Source: an uncultured Eubacteriales bacterium (GTDB lineage: Bacteria > Bacillota > Clostridia > Peptostreptococcales > Anaerovoracaceae). From it: a DNA stretch of 19,037 nucleotides. The notes under the pieces are model-generated. The model saw only the letters and a list, made by a program, of their open reading frames with translations. It was not told the DNA's origin and ran no database searches. This document shows positions 8,438 to 16,017 of this stretch, one piece after another (the stretch's first letter is position 1; every line of letters starts with the position of its first letter). Location of the stretch: positions 1-19,037 of the forward strand of contig CADBQT010000159.1 of assembly GCA_902796875.1 (NCBI GenBank), in the 5' to 3' direction. A program made the translations under genes and the position numbers.

Positions 8438-8466
8438 ATTATAGCGCTTTGACGCTATATATTCAA
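8438..8466 (-). promoter_or_regulatory. Sigma-A-type promoter of the double AraC regulator
   Basis: On the minus strand TTGAAT (8466-8461), a 17-bp spacer and a perfect TATAAT (8443-8438). The start point would be near 8431, leaving a very short leader to the ATG at 8417. The spacer contains a palindrome listed separately. Confidence 0.8.
8440..8459 (-). promoter_or_regulatory. Palindromic operator candidate inside the regulator promoter
   Basis: Perfect 7-bp inverted repeat TATAGCG-N6-CGCTATA. It fills almost the whole -35/-10 spacer and overlaps the first bases of the -10 box, where a bound protein would block RNA polymerase. Autoregulation by the AraC-like product is one possibility; a separate repressor is another. 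Confidence 0.6.
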
Positions 8467-8501
8467 ACGTGCCTCTATTGCCGACCATCGGTCCTCGCTG
8501 T

Positions 8502-8550
8502 CAAAAGAAGAACCCGGAGGATCCGATGAATCGGTCCTTCCGGGTTTTTA
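8502..8550 (-). terminator. Intrinsic terminator after the 662-residue surface protein gene (probably bidirectional)
   Basis: Hairpin 8511-8546: outer stem AACCCGGA/TCCGGGTT (8 bp), a short internal mismatch and an inner CCGA/TCGG stem with a 4-nt loop. On the minus strand it is followed by CTTCTTTT; on the plus strand by TTTTT. It lies 52 bp past the stop codon at 8598 and separates the surface-protein operon from the regulator promoter. Confidence 0.8.
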
Positions 8551-8597
8551 TCATTATATTCTAGGCTGTCTGCCAGTCGGCGTGCCTTTGCAGACGC

Positions 8598-10586
8598 TTA
8601 TTTCACGGTTACAGTGACGACCCTCCACATGCCGTTGATGGCCTGGACGTAGATCTTCGCCGTTCCCGCTTTCTTCGCGGTGATCTTCCCCCTGGCGCTG
8701 ACCGCGGCAACGCTGGTGTCGTTGGACGTGTAGCGGTAGAGGGCTGCGTGACCGGTCATGAGCCGTTTGCCCGCCTTTGCCTTCGTCACCTTGGGGATGA
8801 TGGTCGCGGACCTGCCTTTGCCAAGGGTGAAGACCGCCCTGTCTACCACCAGGGTCTTGGGATTGGTGACCGTCTTATTGGAGTTTCCGGTCACCAGGTG
8901 GATCTCCCGGCTGGTCCGCAGGGTCCTGCCCTTCTTCAGGGCGACCACCTTGAACTTGTAACAGGTATTTTTGGCCAGACCGATCTTCTTCCATGCGCGG
9001 GTCTTCCCGCTGACCGTCATCGTCTTGCTGAATCCCTTCCTGTCGCTGCATTTGGCAAAATAGATCACATATTTTTCCGCTCCGGCGATCCCGTTCCAGG
9101 ACAGATCCACAGCCGTCGCTCCGCTGGTGATGCCTTTGGCCACCAGGATGTCGGCGGTCCTGGGCAGGAACGCTGTCTTCGTCGCCTTGCATGTCCCGCA
9201 GGTGAACGTCTTCACTCCGGCCCGGTTAGGCGTAGCCTTTCTGGTCACCTTGCCTTTGTCCCACTTATGGTTTTCTTTCACCACGTGGGCCGGATCGTGG
9301 GCGCAGATCTTCTGGTGCTGGACAGCGTTCAGCTTCTTCCATGCGCCGTACTTGTGGCCGATCATCTTGATGTCTTCCGTCTTCGTATGACTGGCCTCGT
9401 TCTGACAGGTAAAGGTCTTCACCCCTTTCGCCGTGCAGGTGGCCGGCGTGGTTACGTTCCCGTCATCCCAGTTGTGGGCGTCCTCGTCTACGGGGATCTT
9501 CGTATCCTCGGCCTCGATCTCTGTCTCGCCATCCTCGTCAGAAAACAGCTTATTGCAGCCGCTGCAGCTCCAATACTCGATATTCCCTTCGTTCGTACAG
9601 GTAGCCTCCGCTTTGTCGTGATGCGTCATCTGATGGACATGGGCTGCAGCCTTGACCGTGACTTTTGCCGCCACGCTGCTCTGGACCGGATTGTCGATAT
9701 CTTCTCCTCCACCGCCGTCCACCCAGATGTAGTATTCGCCCGGCTCATCAAAGGTCAGATCGATCCGACCCTGATCCAGGGTAAGATCGCTCTCGTGATC
9801 GGCATCGATCGCGCCGCCCGGTTCACTGACGTGGATCGTCAGGTCGCCGGCCGCCTGGTATGCGGTATCCTCCCCGATGCTTACATTACCCATTCCGCGA
9901 ATGACCTGCACGGGAAGAGGTACGCCCGCTTCCGCTTCGTAGCGGCTGACGATCGCGCCGTCCTCAGGCGCGGTGTTTCCCTCGGCGAAAAAGTTGAAGC
10001 CGGCAGCCGGATCGCCATAAAAGCCCCAGTCGGTAAACATCGCTACATCCACTCGATCGCCATCATCCAGGGGAATGCCATCGGCGGTCGCGCCCCACCC
10101 ATCCTCAAACAGCGGATAGGTTCCATTGACGTAGTAGAGCAGATTGCAGTCATGGCCCCAGAATTTGGTCATAAATAGGGAATGGGGTTCCCCCGATATC
10201 GCGAGGCTGTTTCGCGGGTCATCCTTATACTGATCCAGCATATAGAGATACAGCTTAAGAACGGTCGGTCGTTCCAGATCCACTTCTCCGGTGCCGTCGT
10301 ATTCGTGATAGGCATACTCCTCGAGTTCCCAATCCGCCAGATCCACATCCGCCACATCCTGCAGGGACACGGGAACCAGCATCATAGCTTCCCCGGTCAC
10401 GTCGGACATGACCGGTTTGCCGTCATCGCTGAGATTGAAATATACCGTGCCGGAATACTCTCCGGCGTATGCCTTCTCCAGGCTGACGGTCATCAGCCCA
10501 AGGGCAGCCACTGCTGCGACCAGCGCGACGATCAGCCACCCTCTCCCGGCCAGACCGGGCATTCGAAATACACACTGTCTTCTCAC
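8598..10586 (-). CDS. Secreted DUF4430-like protein with CxxC repeats, Fn3 and Ig-like C-terminus
   Basis: 662 residues with a GTG start, chosen because GGGGAGGTG lies 6 nt upstream, directly behind the stop of the preceding gene; the intergenic gap is 12 nt, so the two form an operon. Signal peptide 1-41 (AYA/GEY). A DUF4430-like domain lies in about 45-200: 'TVLKLYLYMLDQY' (108-120), 'NLLYYVNGTYPLF' (148-160) and 'IPLDDGDRVDVAMF' (171-184). An Ig/beta-sandwich region follows (about 225-312), then Cys/His repeats (about 325-475) with CSGC (341-344) and CGTC (463-466), an Fn3-like domain (about 478-568) and a Big_2-like domain (about 575-662). Residues 411-662 closely match the end of the neighbouring 1728-residue protein. 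No wall anchor is visible. Role: probably surface binding of a ligand shared with the other DUF4430 proteins; this is inference. Confidence 0.85.
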   Translation of the reverse strand: MRRQCVFRMPGLAGRGWLIVALVAAVAALGLMTVSLEKAYAGEYSGTVYFNLSDDGKPVMSDVTGEAMMLVPVSLQDVADVDLADWELEEYAYHEYDGTGEVDLERPTVLKLYLYMLDQYKDDPRNSLAISGEPHSLFMTKFWGHDCNLLYYVNGTYPLFEDGWGATADGIPLDDGDRVDVAMFTDWGFYGDPAAGFNFFAEGNTAPEDGAIVSRYEAEAGVPLPVQVIRGMGNVSIGEDTAYQAAGDLTIHVSEPGGAIDADHESDLTLDQGRIDLTFDEPGEYYIWVDGGGGEDIDNPVQSSVAAKVTVKAAAHVHQMTHHDKAEATCTNEGNIEYWSCSGCNKLFSDEDGETEIEAEDTKIPVDEDAHNWDDGNVTTPATCTAKGVKTFTCQNEASHTKTEDIKMIGHKYGAWKKLNAVQHQKICAHDPAHVVKENHKWDKGKVTRKATPNRAGVKTFTCGTCKATKTAFLPRTADILVAKGITSGATAVDLSWNGIAGAEKYVIYFAKCSDRKGFSKTMTVSGKTRAWKKIGLAKNTCYKFKVVALKKGRTLRTSREIHLVTGNSNKTVTNPKTLVVDRAVFTLGKGRSATIIPKVTKAKAGKRLMTGHAALYRYTSNDTSVAAVSARGKITAKKAGTAKIYVQAINGMWRVVTVTVK
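8601..9356 (-). repeat. Duplicated C-terminal module, copy B
   Basis: Encodes residues 411-662 of the 662-residue protein. It is similar in both nucleotide and protein sequence to 10602-11375. Conserved blocks include HKYGAWKKLNA.QHQKICA, VVKENHKWDKGKVT, and the last residues INGMW(R/K)VVTVTVK. The two copies lie about 2 kb apart in direct orientation. Confidence 0.88.
9162..9614 (-). repeat. Cys/His-rich CxxC repeat region of the 662-residue protein
   Basis: Residues 325-475 hold degenerate units of the form 'ATCT.EG....W.C..C..LFSD' and 'ATC.AKGV.TFTC', with His residues between. The same unit family occurs five to seven times in the neighbouring giant protein. Metal binding or disulfide pairing is possible; the exported location argues against a nucleic-acid zinc finger. 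Confidence 0.7.
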
Positions 10587-10598
10587 TGGGCACCTCCC

Positions 10599-13500
10599 CT
10601 ATTTCACGGTCACAGTGACGACCTTCCACATGCCGTTGATGGTCTGCACGTAGATCTTCGCCACGCCCGCTTTTTTGGCTGTGATCCTGCCCTTGGCGTT
10701 TACGTCGGCCACGGACGGATCATTGCTGGTGTACCGAAGCAGATCAACGTGGCCGGTCATGTGTTTCTTTCCGGCCTTCACTTTAGTCACCTTCGCGGAT
10801 ATGGTCATGGATCCGTTCTTTTTCAGGGTGACATTCGTGCGGTTCAGGGTCAGGCTCTTGGCGTTCGTCATGTTGCCTTTGACGTCACCTGTGACAAAGT
10901 GCCCGGAACGGCTGCTTCGGAAGGTGACATACTTGCCGTTCTTCTTCTTCTGAGCAACTACCTTGAACTTATAGCTCTCGTTCTTCTTCAATCCCGACTT
11001 GGACCAGCTCCGGGTCTTGCCGCTGACCTTCTTGATCTCCTTGATCCCGTCCTTTCCATCACACTTGGAAAGATAGATCACATACCGCTGGGCCCCCTTC
11101 GTTCCGTTCCAGGTGATCCTGGCGGCATTGTTTCCACTGGCTGTCGCCCTGGCTACCAGGAGATCCGGGGTCTTCGAAAGGGTCATCGTATTTGTGGCTT
11201 TACAGGTTTTGCAGGTGAACGTCTTCACTCCGGTCTGGTTGGGTGTCGCCTTCTTCGTGACTTTTCCCTTGTCCCACTTATGGTTTTCTTTCACCACATG
11301 GGATTTATCGCTGGCACAGATCTTCTGATGCTGTTTGGCGTTCAGTTTCTTCCATGCACCATATTTGTGACCGTTGGCCGGGATCTTCAGCTGATCCTTT
11401 GTAATGGCCGTCTTCCCTGCCGCGTCAGTAAAGAGGCCCCCGCAGACCGTGCACTTATGGTGGGCTTTGACACCCTCTTTGGTGCAGGTCGCCGCTTTAC
11501 CCTTCACCGCCTCGACCTTATGGGGGATCCTGTCGATGGGCGACGTCTTCGTGTGGTTGTTATCGTGCTTACAGGTGAAGGTCATTACACCTTTCGACTT
11601 GCAGGTCGGCGGTGTGGTTTCTTCACCGTCATTCCATGCATGGGCATCGGGATCGACAGCAATGATGGTGTCACTCTTGTTGATCACCTTCTGGCCGTTC
11701 TCATCGGAGAACAGCTGGCTGCATTTTCCGCAGGTCCAGAAATCGATGTTCCCCTGCTTCGTGCAGGTGGCTTCCACTCTCGGGGTCGCCGTCAGTTCGT
11801 GATCCAGCAGGGCAAGATCCTGGGATTTCGTATGGTTCTCGTTGTGCTCGCATCTGCAGACTTTCTGCCCGGCCTTCACACAGGTGGACGGTTCTGCCTC
11901 CTCCCAGTCGCCCCATTTGTGACCATTCTCCAGATCGATGGGGATGTCATCCACATCTTTGGTCTGGATCTGGAAAGCATCGTTATCAAAGGCCGCTGAA
12001 GTATATGTGTTCACGCCTTTGGCCATACAGGTGGCCGGTGTCTTCTCTTCCGGCGTCGCGCCCTTTGTCTCGGTCTCCTTGTGATCAGGATCGTTTTCGC
12101 AGATCCTCTTCGCCGTTACCGAACTGTTGTCCGCTGCCCAGGTGTAGGTAATCTCTCCCCAGCTGTGGCCTGTCGCTGAGATCGTTACTTCACTTTCGTC
12201 GATTTCCTTTTCGGCATCTCCGTCGCTGAACAATCTGTTGCAGCGGGCGCACTTCCAATGCTCCTCATGTCCGGCTTTTTCGCACTCCGCATCCTTCTTC
12301 TCGACATGGGCGAGATCGTGTTCCACCACATCGGACACTGCATTTTCATCGAACTCGATGAAGAGGTAATACGCTCCATCCAGCCCCGTTTCCGGGATCG
12401 CCGGCTCGACAGCTCCGTAGACCTTAAGACCTGCGATATCGTTGGTTACGGAATCCATATGGAATCGTTCAGCATCATGCCCTGCAACAGCGAAGATCTC
12501 GTCTACGGATCCCGCCTTGCCGGCCAGTTCACTCTTATCTATGGTGATCCGATTCTCTCCTCCGGTGATGTTTATCTCATCTCCGGTGGCGAAATCATCT
12601 ACGTGTCGTTCATCTACCTGAGGGAACGCCTCCGGATCCTCCACGATCTGGAAGGTGCTGTTGGCCGGTACGACGACCTTGTAGGTCGGCAGCAGGTCAT
12701 CATCCACATAGCCCTGAGGATCATCGTACCTGATGATCTGGGTCGCCGACCAGACTTTGCAGTTTTCATCGATCAGCTTAAGGGACGAGTCACCGGCCGT
12801 TTTCATCTTGAACACCAGGTCGGGGAGTTTTCCCAGGACTCCGCTGCCGCCCGATCCCGTAGCCATTCCTGACGCTGTGTTATAGGTGACCTTGCCCCGG
12901 TGGCCGCCGGCGGCGCATCCGCTGAATCCGCCCAAAGCCACACCGCCGTTGATCACACTATAGGTATCCTTATCCCAGTCTTCCGGGATCTTTACCGTGA
13001 TCTGCTGATCCAGGCTGCTGAAGTTGTACTGGCCATACTGGTGGCCGACACCTGTGGAGGTGAGCCTGGTCGTCGGTTTGTCCTCGCCGAAGTAGGCGAT
13101 GGAGAAGCTGTTGTTATAGCATGTGGCCAGTTTCTCCTGGGGACTGTTCACGTTGCTCAGAGTCAGCGTGATCTGGTCTCCCGGGGAGAATCTGTACTTG
13201 TTGAGGTTGACCTCTTTTCCGTCAGACAGGGTCGCTTTGACTCCGATCTTTCTCGCCGAAATCACCTGATAATTGGCGACTCCGTCCTTTTCCACTTTCA
13301 CGATATTCCGACCGGCCATCAGTCCGGTGACCGTAACGTTCCCTTCATCATCGGCAGTCACACCGTCTGCGGAGAATCCGTTAAAGGCAAGGCTGTTTGC
13401 CGTAAGCTTCGGCCTTGCTACGGTGACTGTCGCTCCCTCCGCAGGCTTGAACGTATATTCCGCTCCGTCGTCGCCCTGGTAATACAGCAGATCGTGTTCC

Positions 13501-15785
13501 GCATCGATATTGTTCCCGGCGACTTTGCCCGCGTGGGCGATGGGGGTATCCGTATTGATGGTCATTCCCAGGTCGATGGAGGATCCGTCTTTATCCACCG
13601 TCACCACGAACACACCGGTACACTCCGGCCAGATGGCGCCAAAACGGGTGGAGTCCTTTCCTCCTGCACCCCAGCCGCTGGCCATGCCCTGCTTATGGAT
13701 CATGGCGTCATAGGTGACCTTGACGACAGCCATCCCTGCGGAGTCTCCCGCCTTGATGGTCGCCAGGCAGGTGTTGTGCTTATCGGGCACAATAGTAACC
13801 AGATCGCTGGGATTCCCCTCGATGTCAACGACTTCGTAGTGTGCGTCGGGGACAGCGATTTTCGCATTCGTGAAATTTTCGATGGCCTGCCAGTTCCGGA
13901 AGACGTCCAGTTCTCTCGTCGCCCCGGATTTCAAAGGCAGGTAGCCCCGTTCGTTGATGTTCAGGTAGACATCGCCCAGATCCAGGTAGTTGTAGGTGAA
14001 GTCTTTGTAGATCGTGTCTTTGTTAAAGTCCCCGTCATCCATATGAAGGTCGGTCTCCGTGGCTTCATAGGATTTTCCGGCCGTCATCGTCTGGTAATCC
14101 CAGTAGGTCACACCCTTCGGGTTCTGGACTCTGTAGAACGAGGTTCCGCTGATGGCATTGAAGTAACTCTTCACTCTGCCGTCGTCAAGGCTGACCGTCT
14201 TTACCGGATCCGACCAGGTATACTTAAATGAGCCGTCAAGCTTGCCCGCGGCAATGGTGGATCCCTTCGGCGCCGTCACAGAAACCATCTGGGTCAGACC
14301 GGTCACGGTGATCTCCTGATGGGTACGTACGTTTTCCAGTTTGTAAACACCCTTATCGTCAGGCGTCAGTTCCGTCCCGTTTGCTTTGACGGCAAAGCTG
14401 GCTGACGCCATGTAACCGTCTTCAATGGTCACGGTAAACTGATAATCTTCGCCTTCATCCACGGGAGAAGAGTATCCTTCCACCGGGGCTGCTGTCGCTC
14501 CGGCAACATCCGGCAGGGTGATCCTGAACTGATTCACGGTGTCGGAAGTAACCACGTCTTCCACCGTGACATTCTTGTCTTCCTGGATATTGGATATGGT
14601 ATAGATCCCATCGGCATTCGGCGTGAGAGCCGTGCCGTTGGATTTGACCGCAAAGTCCGCGCCTTTTTTGTATCCTTCTGCGATATTCACCTTAAAGGTA
14701 TAATCCCCGCCGGAAAATACCGGCGATGCGGACGAGCCTTCCGGTGAGATCGTGTATCCGGTGCCGTTGTTCACAGTGACATCCCAGATCTTCTGGACGC
14801 CTGCGACTTCGACGGTCTGATCGGCCTGAATGTTTTCTATGGTATATTTGTCGCCAGAGCCAGCCGTCAATACGGCTCCGTTGGCTTTGACCGCAAAGCT
14901 GCTGTTTTTCGCGTAGCCGTCACTGATGGTTACGGTGAAGCTGTAGCTTCCGCCTTCGGTCACCGGGGATTCGGATCCCGAAGCGGGAGTCACTTCATAT
15001 CCAACGGGAGAAGAAGGAAGGGTTACGTTCCAGTAGAACGTGGTATTCTCGTCAACTACGTCTTCCACCGTCACTGTCTGGTCGTTCTTGATTTTTTCTA
15101 TCGTATAAACGCCGTTGGCATCTGCAGTAAGGGCTGAGCCGTTGGCTTTGACCGCGAAGTTCTGGCCTTTTTTGTAACCGGGCTGAATATCCACGGTGAA
15201 TTTGAAGCTGCTCCCGCTTGCCACCGGGGATTCATATCCGGCAACAGGATTAACTTCGTAACCTTCTCCGCCGGGCAGGTCGACGACATAGGTCGCATCG
15301 ATCCCTTCTCCATCTATGGTGAAACTGAAGGTCTTGGTCGTCCCTGTACGGCTGCTGTAATAGGGCTGGACCGTAATGGATGCCGCGCCATCTGACAACT
15401 CCAGCGTCCGGCTGGCCGATGCCCCCGCGGCATTGGTCCCGTTCAGTTTTACCCCCGAGCTGCTGGCGGTTCTCACATAAGACGTAGTTGCAAAGGTGAA
15501 GGACGCATCCTTCGCCGTCGCGGAATCCAGCACCACATTACAGGTGTTTCCCTCCCAGTCATAATGATCGACCGAAACTCCGGATGCCTTTACTGTCTTG
15601 ACGTAGGTCCAGCTGGAGCTCCAGGCGGACCATCCGTTTCCGTCAACCGCCGAATCCCAGAAGGTCGTTGGATCCGTAGCCGCCTCGGCTTTCTCCGAAT
15701 CCAGTGCCATAGGGACAAGCGCCAGGCACATAAGCAGTGCCAGCAGAAGAGTAAACACTCTTCCCGAACGTAAGCCTTTCTTCAT
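10599..15785 (-). CDS. Giant secreted repeat protein (1728 residues) with InlB-like repeats, CxxC repeats, Fn3 and Ig-like C-terminus
   Basis: Signal peptide 1-36 (AEA/ATD). An unassigned Trp-rich N-terminal region (38-165) is followed by four tandem repeats of about 84 residues (166-247, 248-331, 332-415, 416-499) with 'SPV..G..Y.FTV.I..GY.K...FAVKANG..LT...G.YTI..I..D.TV', close to InlB B-type/Listeria-Bacteroides repeats. Residues 500-1150 are a long region I could not assign, with Ig-like features ('CLATIKAGDSAGMAVVKVTYDA', split here at 673-680 and 681-694). A Cys/His repeat region (1155-1535) has CARC, CGKC, CTVC and CKTC. An Fn3-like (1540-1635) and a Big_2-like domain (1640-1728) end the protein. 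The start at 15785 follows AAGGAGACCGAC and begins a good signal peptide; an alternative in-frame ATG lies at 15839. First gene of its operon. No sortase motif, SLH domain or C-terminal helix. Likely a surface adhesin or receptor scaffold; ligand unknown. Confidence 0.87.
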   Translation of the reverse strand: MKKGLRSGRVFTLLLALLMCLALVPMALDSEKAEAATDPTTFWDSAVDGNGWSAWSSSWTYVKTVKASGVSVDHYDWEGNTCNVVLDSATAKDASFTFATTSYVRTASSSGVKLNGTNAAGASASRTLELSDGAASITVQPYYSSRTGTTKTFSFTIDGEGIDATYVVDLPGGEGYEVNPVAGYESPVASGSSFKFTVDIQPGYKKGQNFAVKANGSALTADANGVYTIEKIKNDQTVTVEDVVDENTTFYWNVTLPSSPVGYEVTPASGSESPVTEGGSYSFTVTISDGYAKNSSFAVKANGAVLTAGSGDKYTIENIQADQTVEVAGVQKIWDVTVNNGTGYTISPEGSSASPVFSGGDYTFKVNIAEGYKKGADFAVKSNGTALTPNADGIYTISNIQEDKNVTVEDVVTSDTVNQFRITLPDVAGATAAPVEGYSSPVDEGEDYQFTVTIEDGYMASASFAVKANGTELTPDDKGVYKLENVRTHQEITVTGLTQMVSVTAPKGSTIAAGKLDGSFKYTWSDPVKTVSLDDGRVKSYFNAISGTSFYRVQNPKGVTYWDYQTMTAGKSYEATETDLHMDDGDFNKDTIYKDFTYNYLDLGDVYLNINERGYLPLKSGATRELDVFRNWQAIENFTNAKIAVPDAHYEVVDIEGNPSDLVTIVPDKHNTCLATIKAGDSAGMAVVKVTYDAMIHKQGMASGWGAGGKDSTRFGAIWPECTGVFVVTVDKDGSSIDLGMTINTDTPIAHAGKVAGNNIDAEHDLLYYQGDDGAEYTFKPAEGATVTVARPKLTANSLAFNGFSADGVTADDEGNVTVTGLMAGRNIVKVEKDGVANYQVISARKIGVKATLSDGKEVNLNKYRFSPGDQITLTLSNVNSPQEKLATCYNNSFSIAYFGEDKPTTRLTSTGVGHQYGQYNFSSLDQQITVKIPEDWDKDTYSVINGGVALGGFSGCAAGGHRGKVTYNTASGMATGSGGSGVLGKLPDLVFKMKTAGDSSLKLIDENCKVWSATQIIRYDDPQGYVDDDLLPTYKVVVPANSTFQIVEDPEAFPQVDERHVDDFATGDEINITGGENRITIDKSELAGKAGSVDEIFAVAGHDAERFHMDSVTNDIAGLKVYGAVEPAIPETGLDGAYYLFIEFDENAVSDVVEHDLAHVEKKDAECEKAGHEEHWKCARCNRLFSDGDAEKEIDESEVTISATGHSWGEITYTWAADNSSVTAKRICENDPDHKETETKGATPEEKTPATCMAKGVNTYTSAAFDNDAFQIQTKDVDDIPIDLENGHKWGDWEEAEPSTCVKAGQKVCRCEHNENHTKSQDLALLDHELTATPRVEATCTKQGNIDFWTCGKCSQLFSDENGQKVINKSDTIIAVDPDAHAWNDGEETTPPTCKSKGVMTFTCKHDNNHTKTSPIDRIPHKVEAVKGKAATCTKEGVKAHHKCTVCGGLFTDAAGKTAITKDQLKIPANGHKYGAWKKLNAKQHQKICASDKSHVVKENHKWDKGKVTKKATPNQTGVKTFTCKTCKATNTMTLSKTPDLLVARATASGNNAARITWNGTKGAQRYVIYLSKCDGKDGIKEIKKVSGKTRSWSKSGLKKNESYKFKVVAQKKKNGKYVTFRSSRSGHFVTGDVKGNMTNAKSLTLNRTNVTLKKNGSMTISAKVTKVKAGKKHMTGHVDLLRYTSNDPSVADVNAKGRITAKKAGVAKIYVQTINGMWKVVTVTVK
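10602..11375 (-). repeat. Duplicated C-terminal module, copy A
   Basis: Encodes residues 1471-1728 of the giant protein and corresponds to 8601-9356 in the next gene. Identity is highest at the two ends of the module (the KYGAWKKLNA segment and the last 50 residues) and lower in the Fn3-like middle, where copy A has a few extra residues. Confidence 0.88.
11181..12323 (-). repeat. Cys/His-rich CxxC repeat array of the giant protein
   Basis: Residues 1155-1535 contain degenerate units 'ATCTK.G....W.C..C..LF.D..G...I', of which three carry CARC (1179-1182), CGKC (1352-1355) and CTVC (1445-1448), plus CKTC (1525-1528) and shorter units such as 'PTCKSKGVMTFTC'. His residues recur between the Cys pairs. 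Units have diverged in nucleotide sequence, so the array is old. Confidence 0.75.
14289..15290 (-). repeat. Four tandem InlB B-like repeats
   Basis: Four units of about 250 bp each code for residues 166-499 of the giant protein. Each contains FAVK(A/S)NG followed by LT, a hydrophobic turn and an acidic 'TVTVEDV'-like end. The units are clearly related in protein sequence but not near-identical in DNA, so they are not a recent expansion. Confidence 0.8.
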
Positions 15786-15869
15786 GTCGGTCTCCTTCTC
15801 TGCCTTTTTCTGTTCGAAAAAAAACAACTTCTCAAACATACACTTCCTCACGATAATGTCAGCAGATTC

Positions 15870-15898
15870 AGTATAACGGAAGCTGATTTGTTTGTAAA
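15870..15898 (-). promoter_or_regulatory. Sigma-A-type promoter of the giant repeat protein operon
   Basis: On the minus strand TTTACA (15898-15893), 17-bp spacer, TATACT (15875-15870). Transcription would start near 15863. The -35 and the first spacer bases (TACAAAC) match those of the promoter at 6479-6507. Confidence 0.75.
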
Positions 15899-15908
15899 GT
15901 TGTTTTTG

Positions 15909-15915
15909 GTTATCT
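15909..15915 (-). promoter_or_regulatory. AGATAAC box upstream of the giant repeat protein promoter
   Basis: AGATAAC on the minus strand, ending 10 bp before the -35 element and preceded by AAAA and one base. Heptamer and spacing are the same at 6518-6524. Proposed common regulatory site; unproven. Confidence 0.45.
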
Positions 15916-16017
15916 GTTTTGATACCTTTTAACCGTTTATCTTCGGTCTCGTGCTGTCTGTGGGCCCGTCCCGGAAGCCGTCTCGCGACGATTTCCCGGA
16001 TCTCCACAGCCTCGCGA

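Larger units (their letters stand above)
15786..16017 (-). other. Intergenic region upstream of the giant surface protein gene
   Basis: 232 bp between the DUF4430 stalk gene and the giant repeat gene. It holds the promoter (15870-15898), an AGATAAC box, a leader of about 78 nt and an AT-rich stretch upstream of -35 that also contains the short inverted pair GGTTA/TAACC. No convincing terminator was seen after the stop at 16018, so read-through from the upstream genes is possible. Confidence 0.6.

Noticed and set aside
11181..12323. Zinc-finger nucleic-acid-binding protein
   Set aside because: The CxxC units lie in a protein with a signal peptide and Fn3/Ig-like domains, so it is exported and not DNA-binding.
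14289..15290. CRISPR-like or mobile repeat array
   Set aside because: The repeats are about 250 bp, in frame, diverged and code for InlB-like domains; no spacer pattern or cas gene is present.
15786..16017. Cobalamin riboswitch
   Set aside because: Expected because of the intrinsic-factor-like genes, but the leaders at 15786-15863, 6434-6472 and 8418-8431 are too short and I found no B12-box-like element. One could lie upstream of the window.
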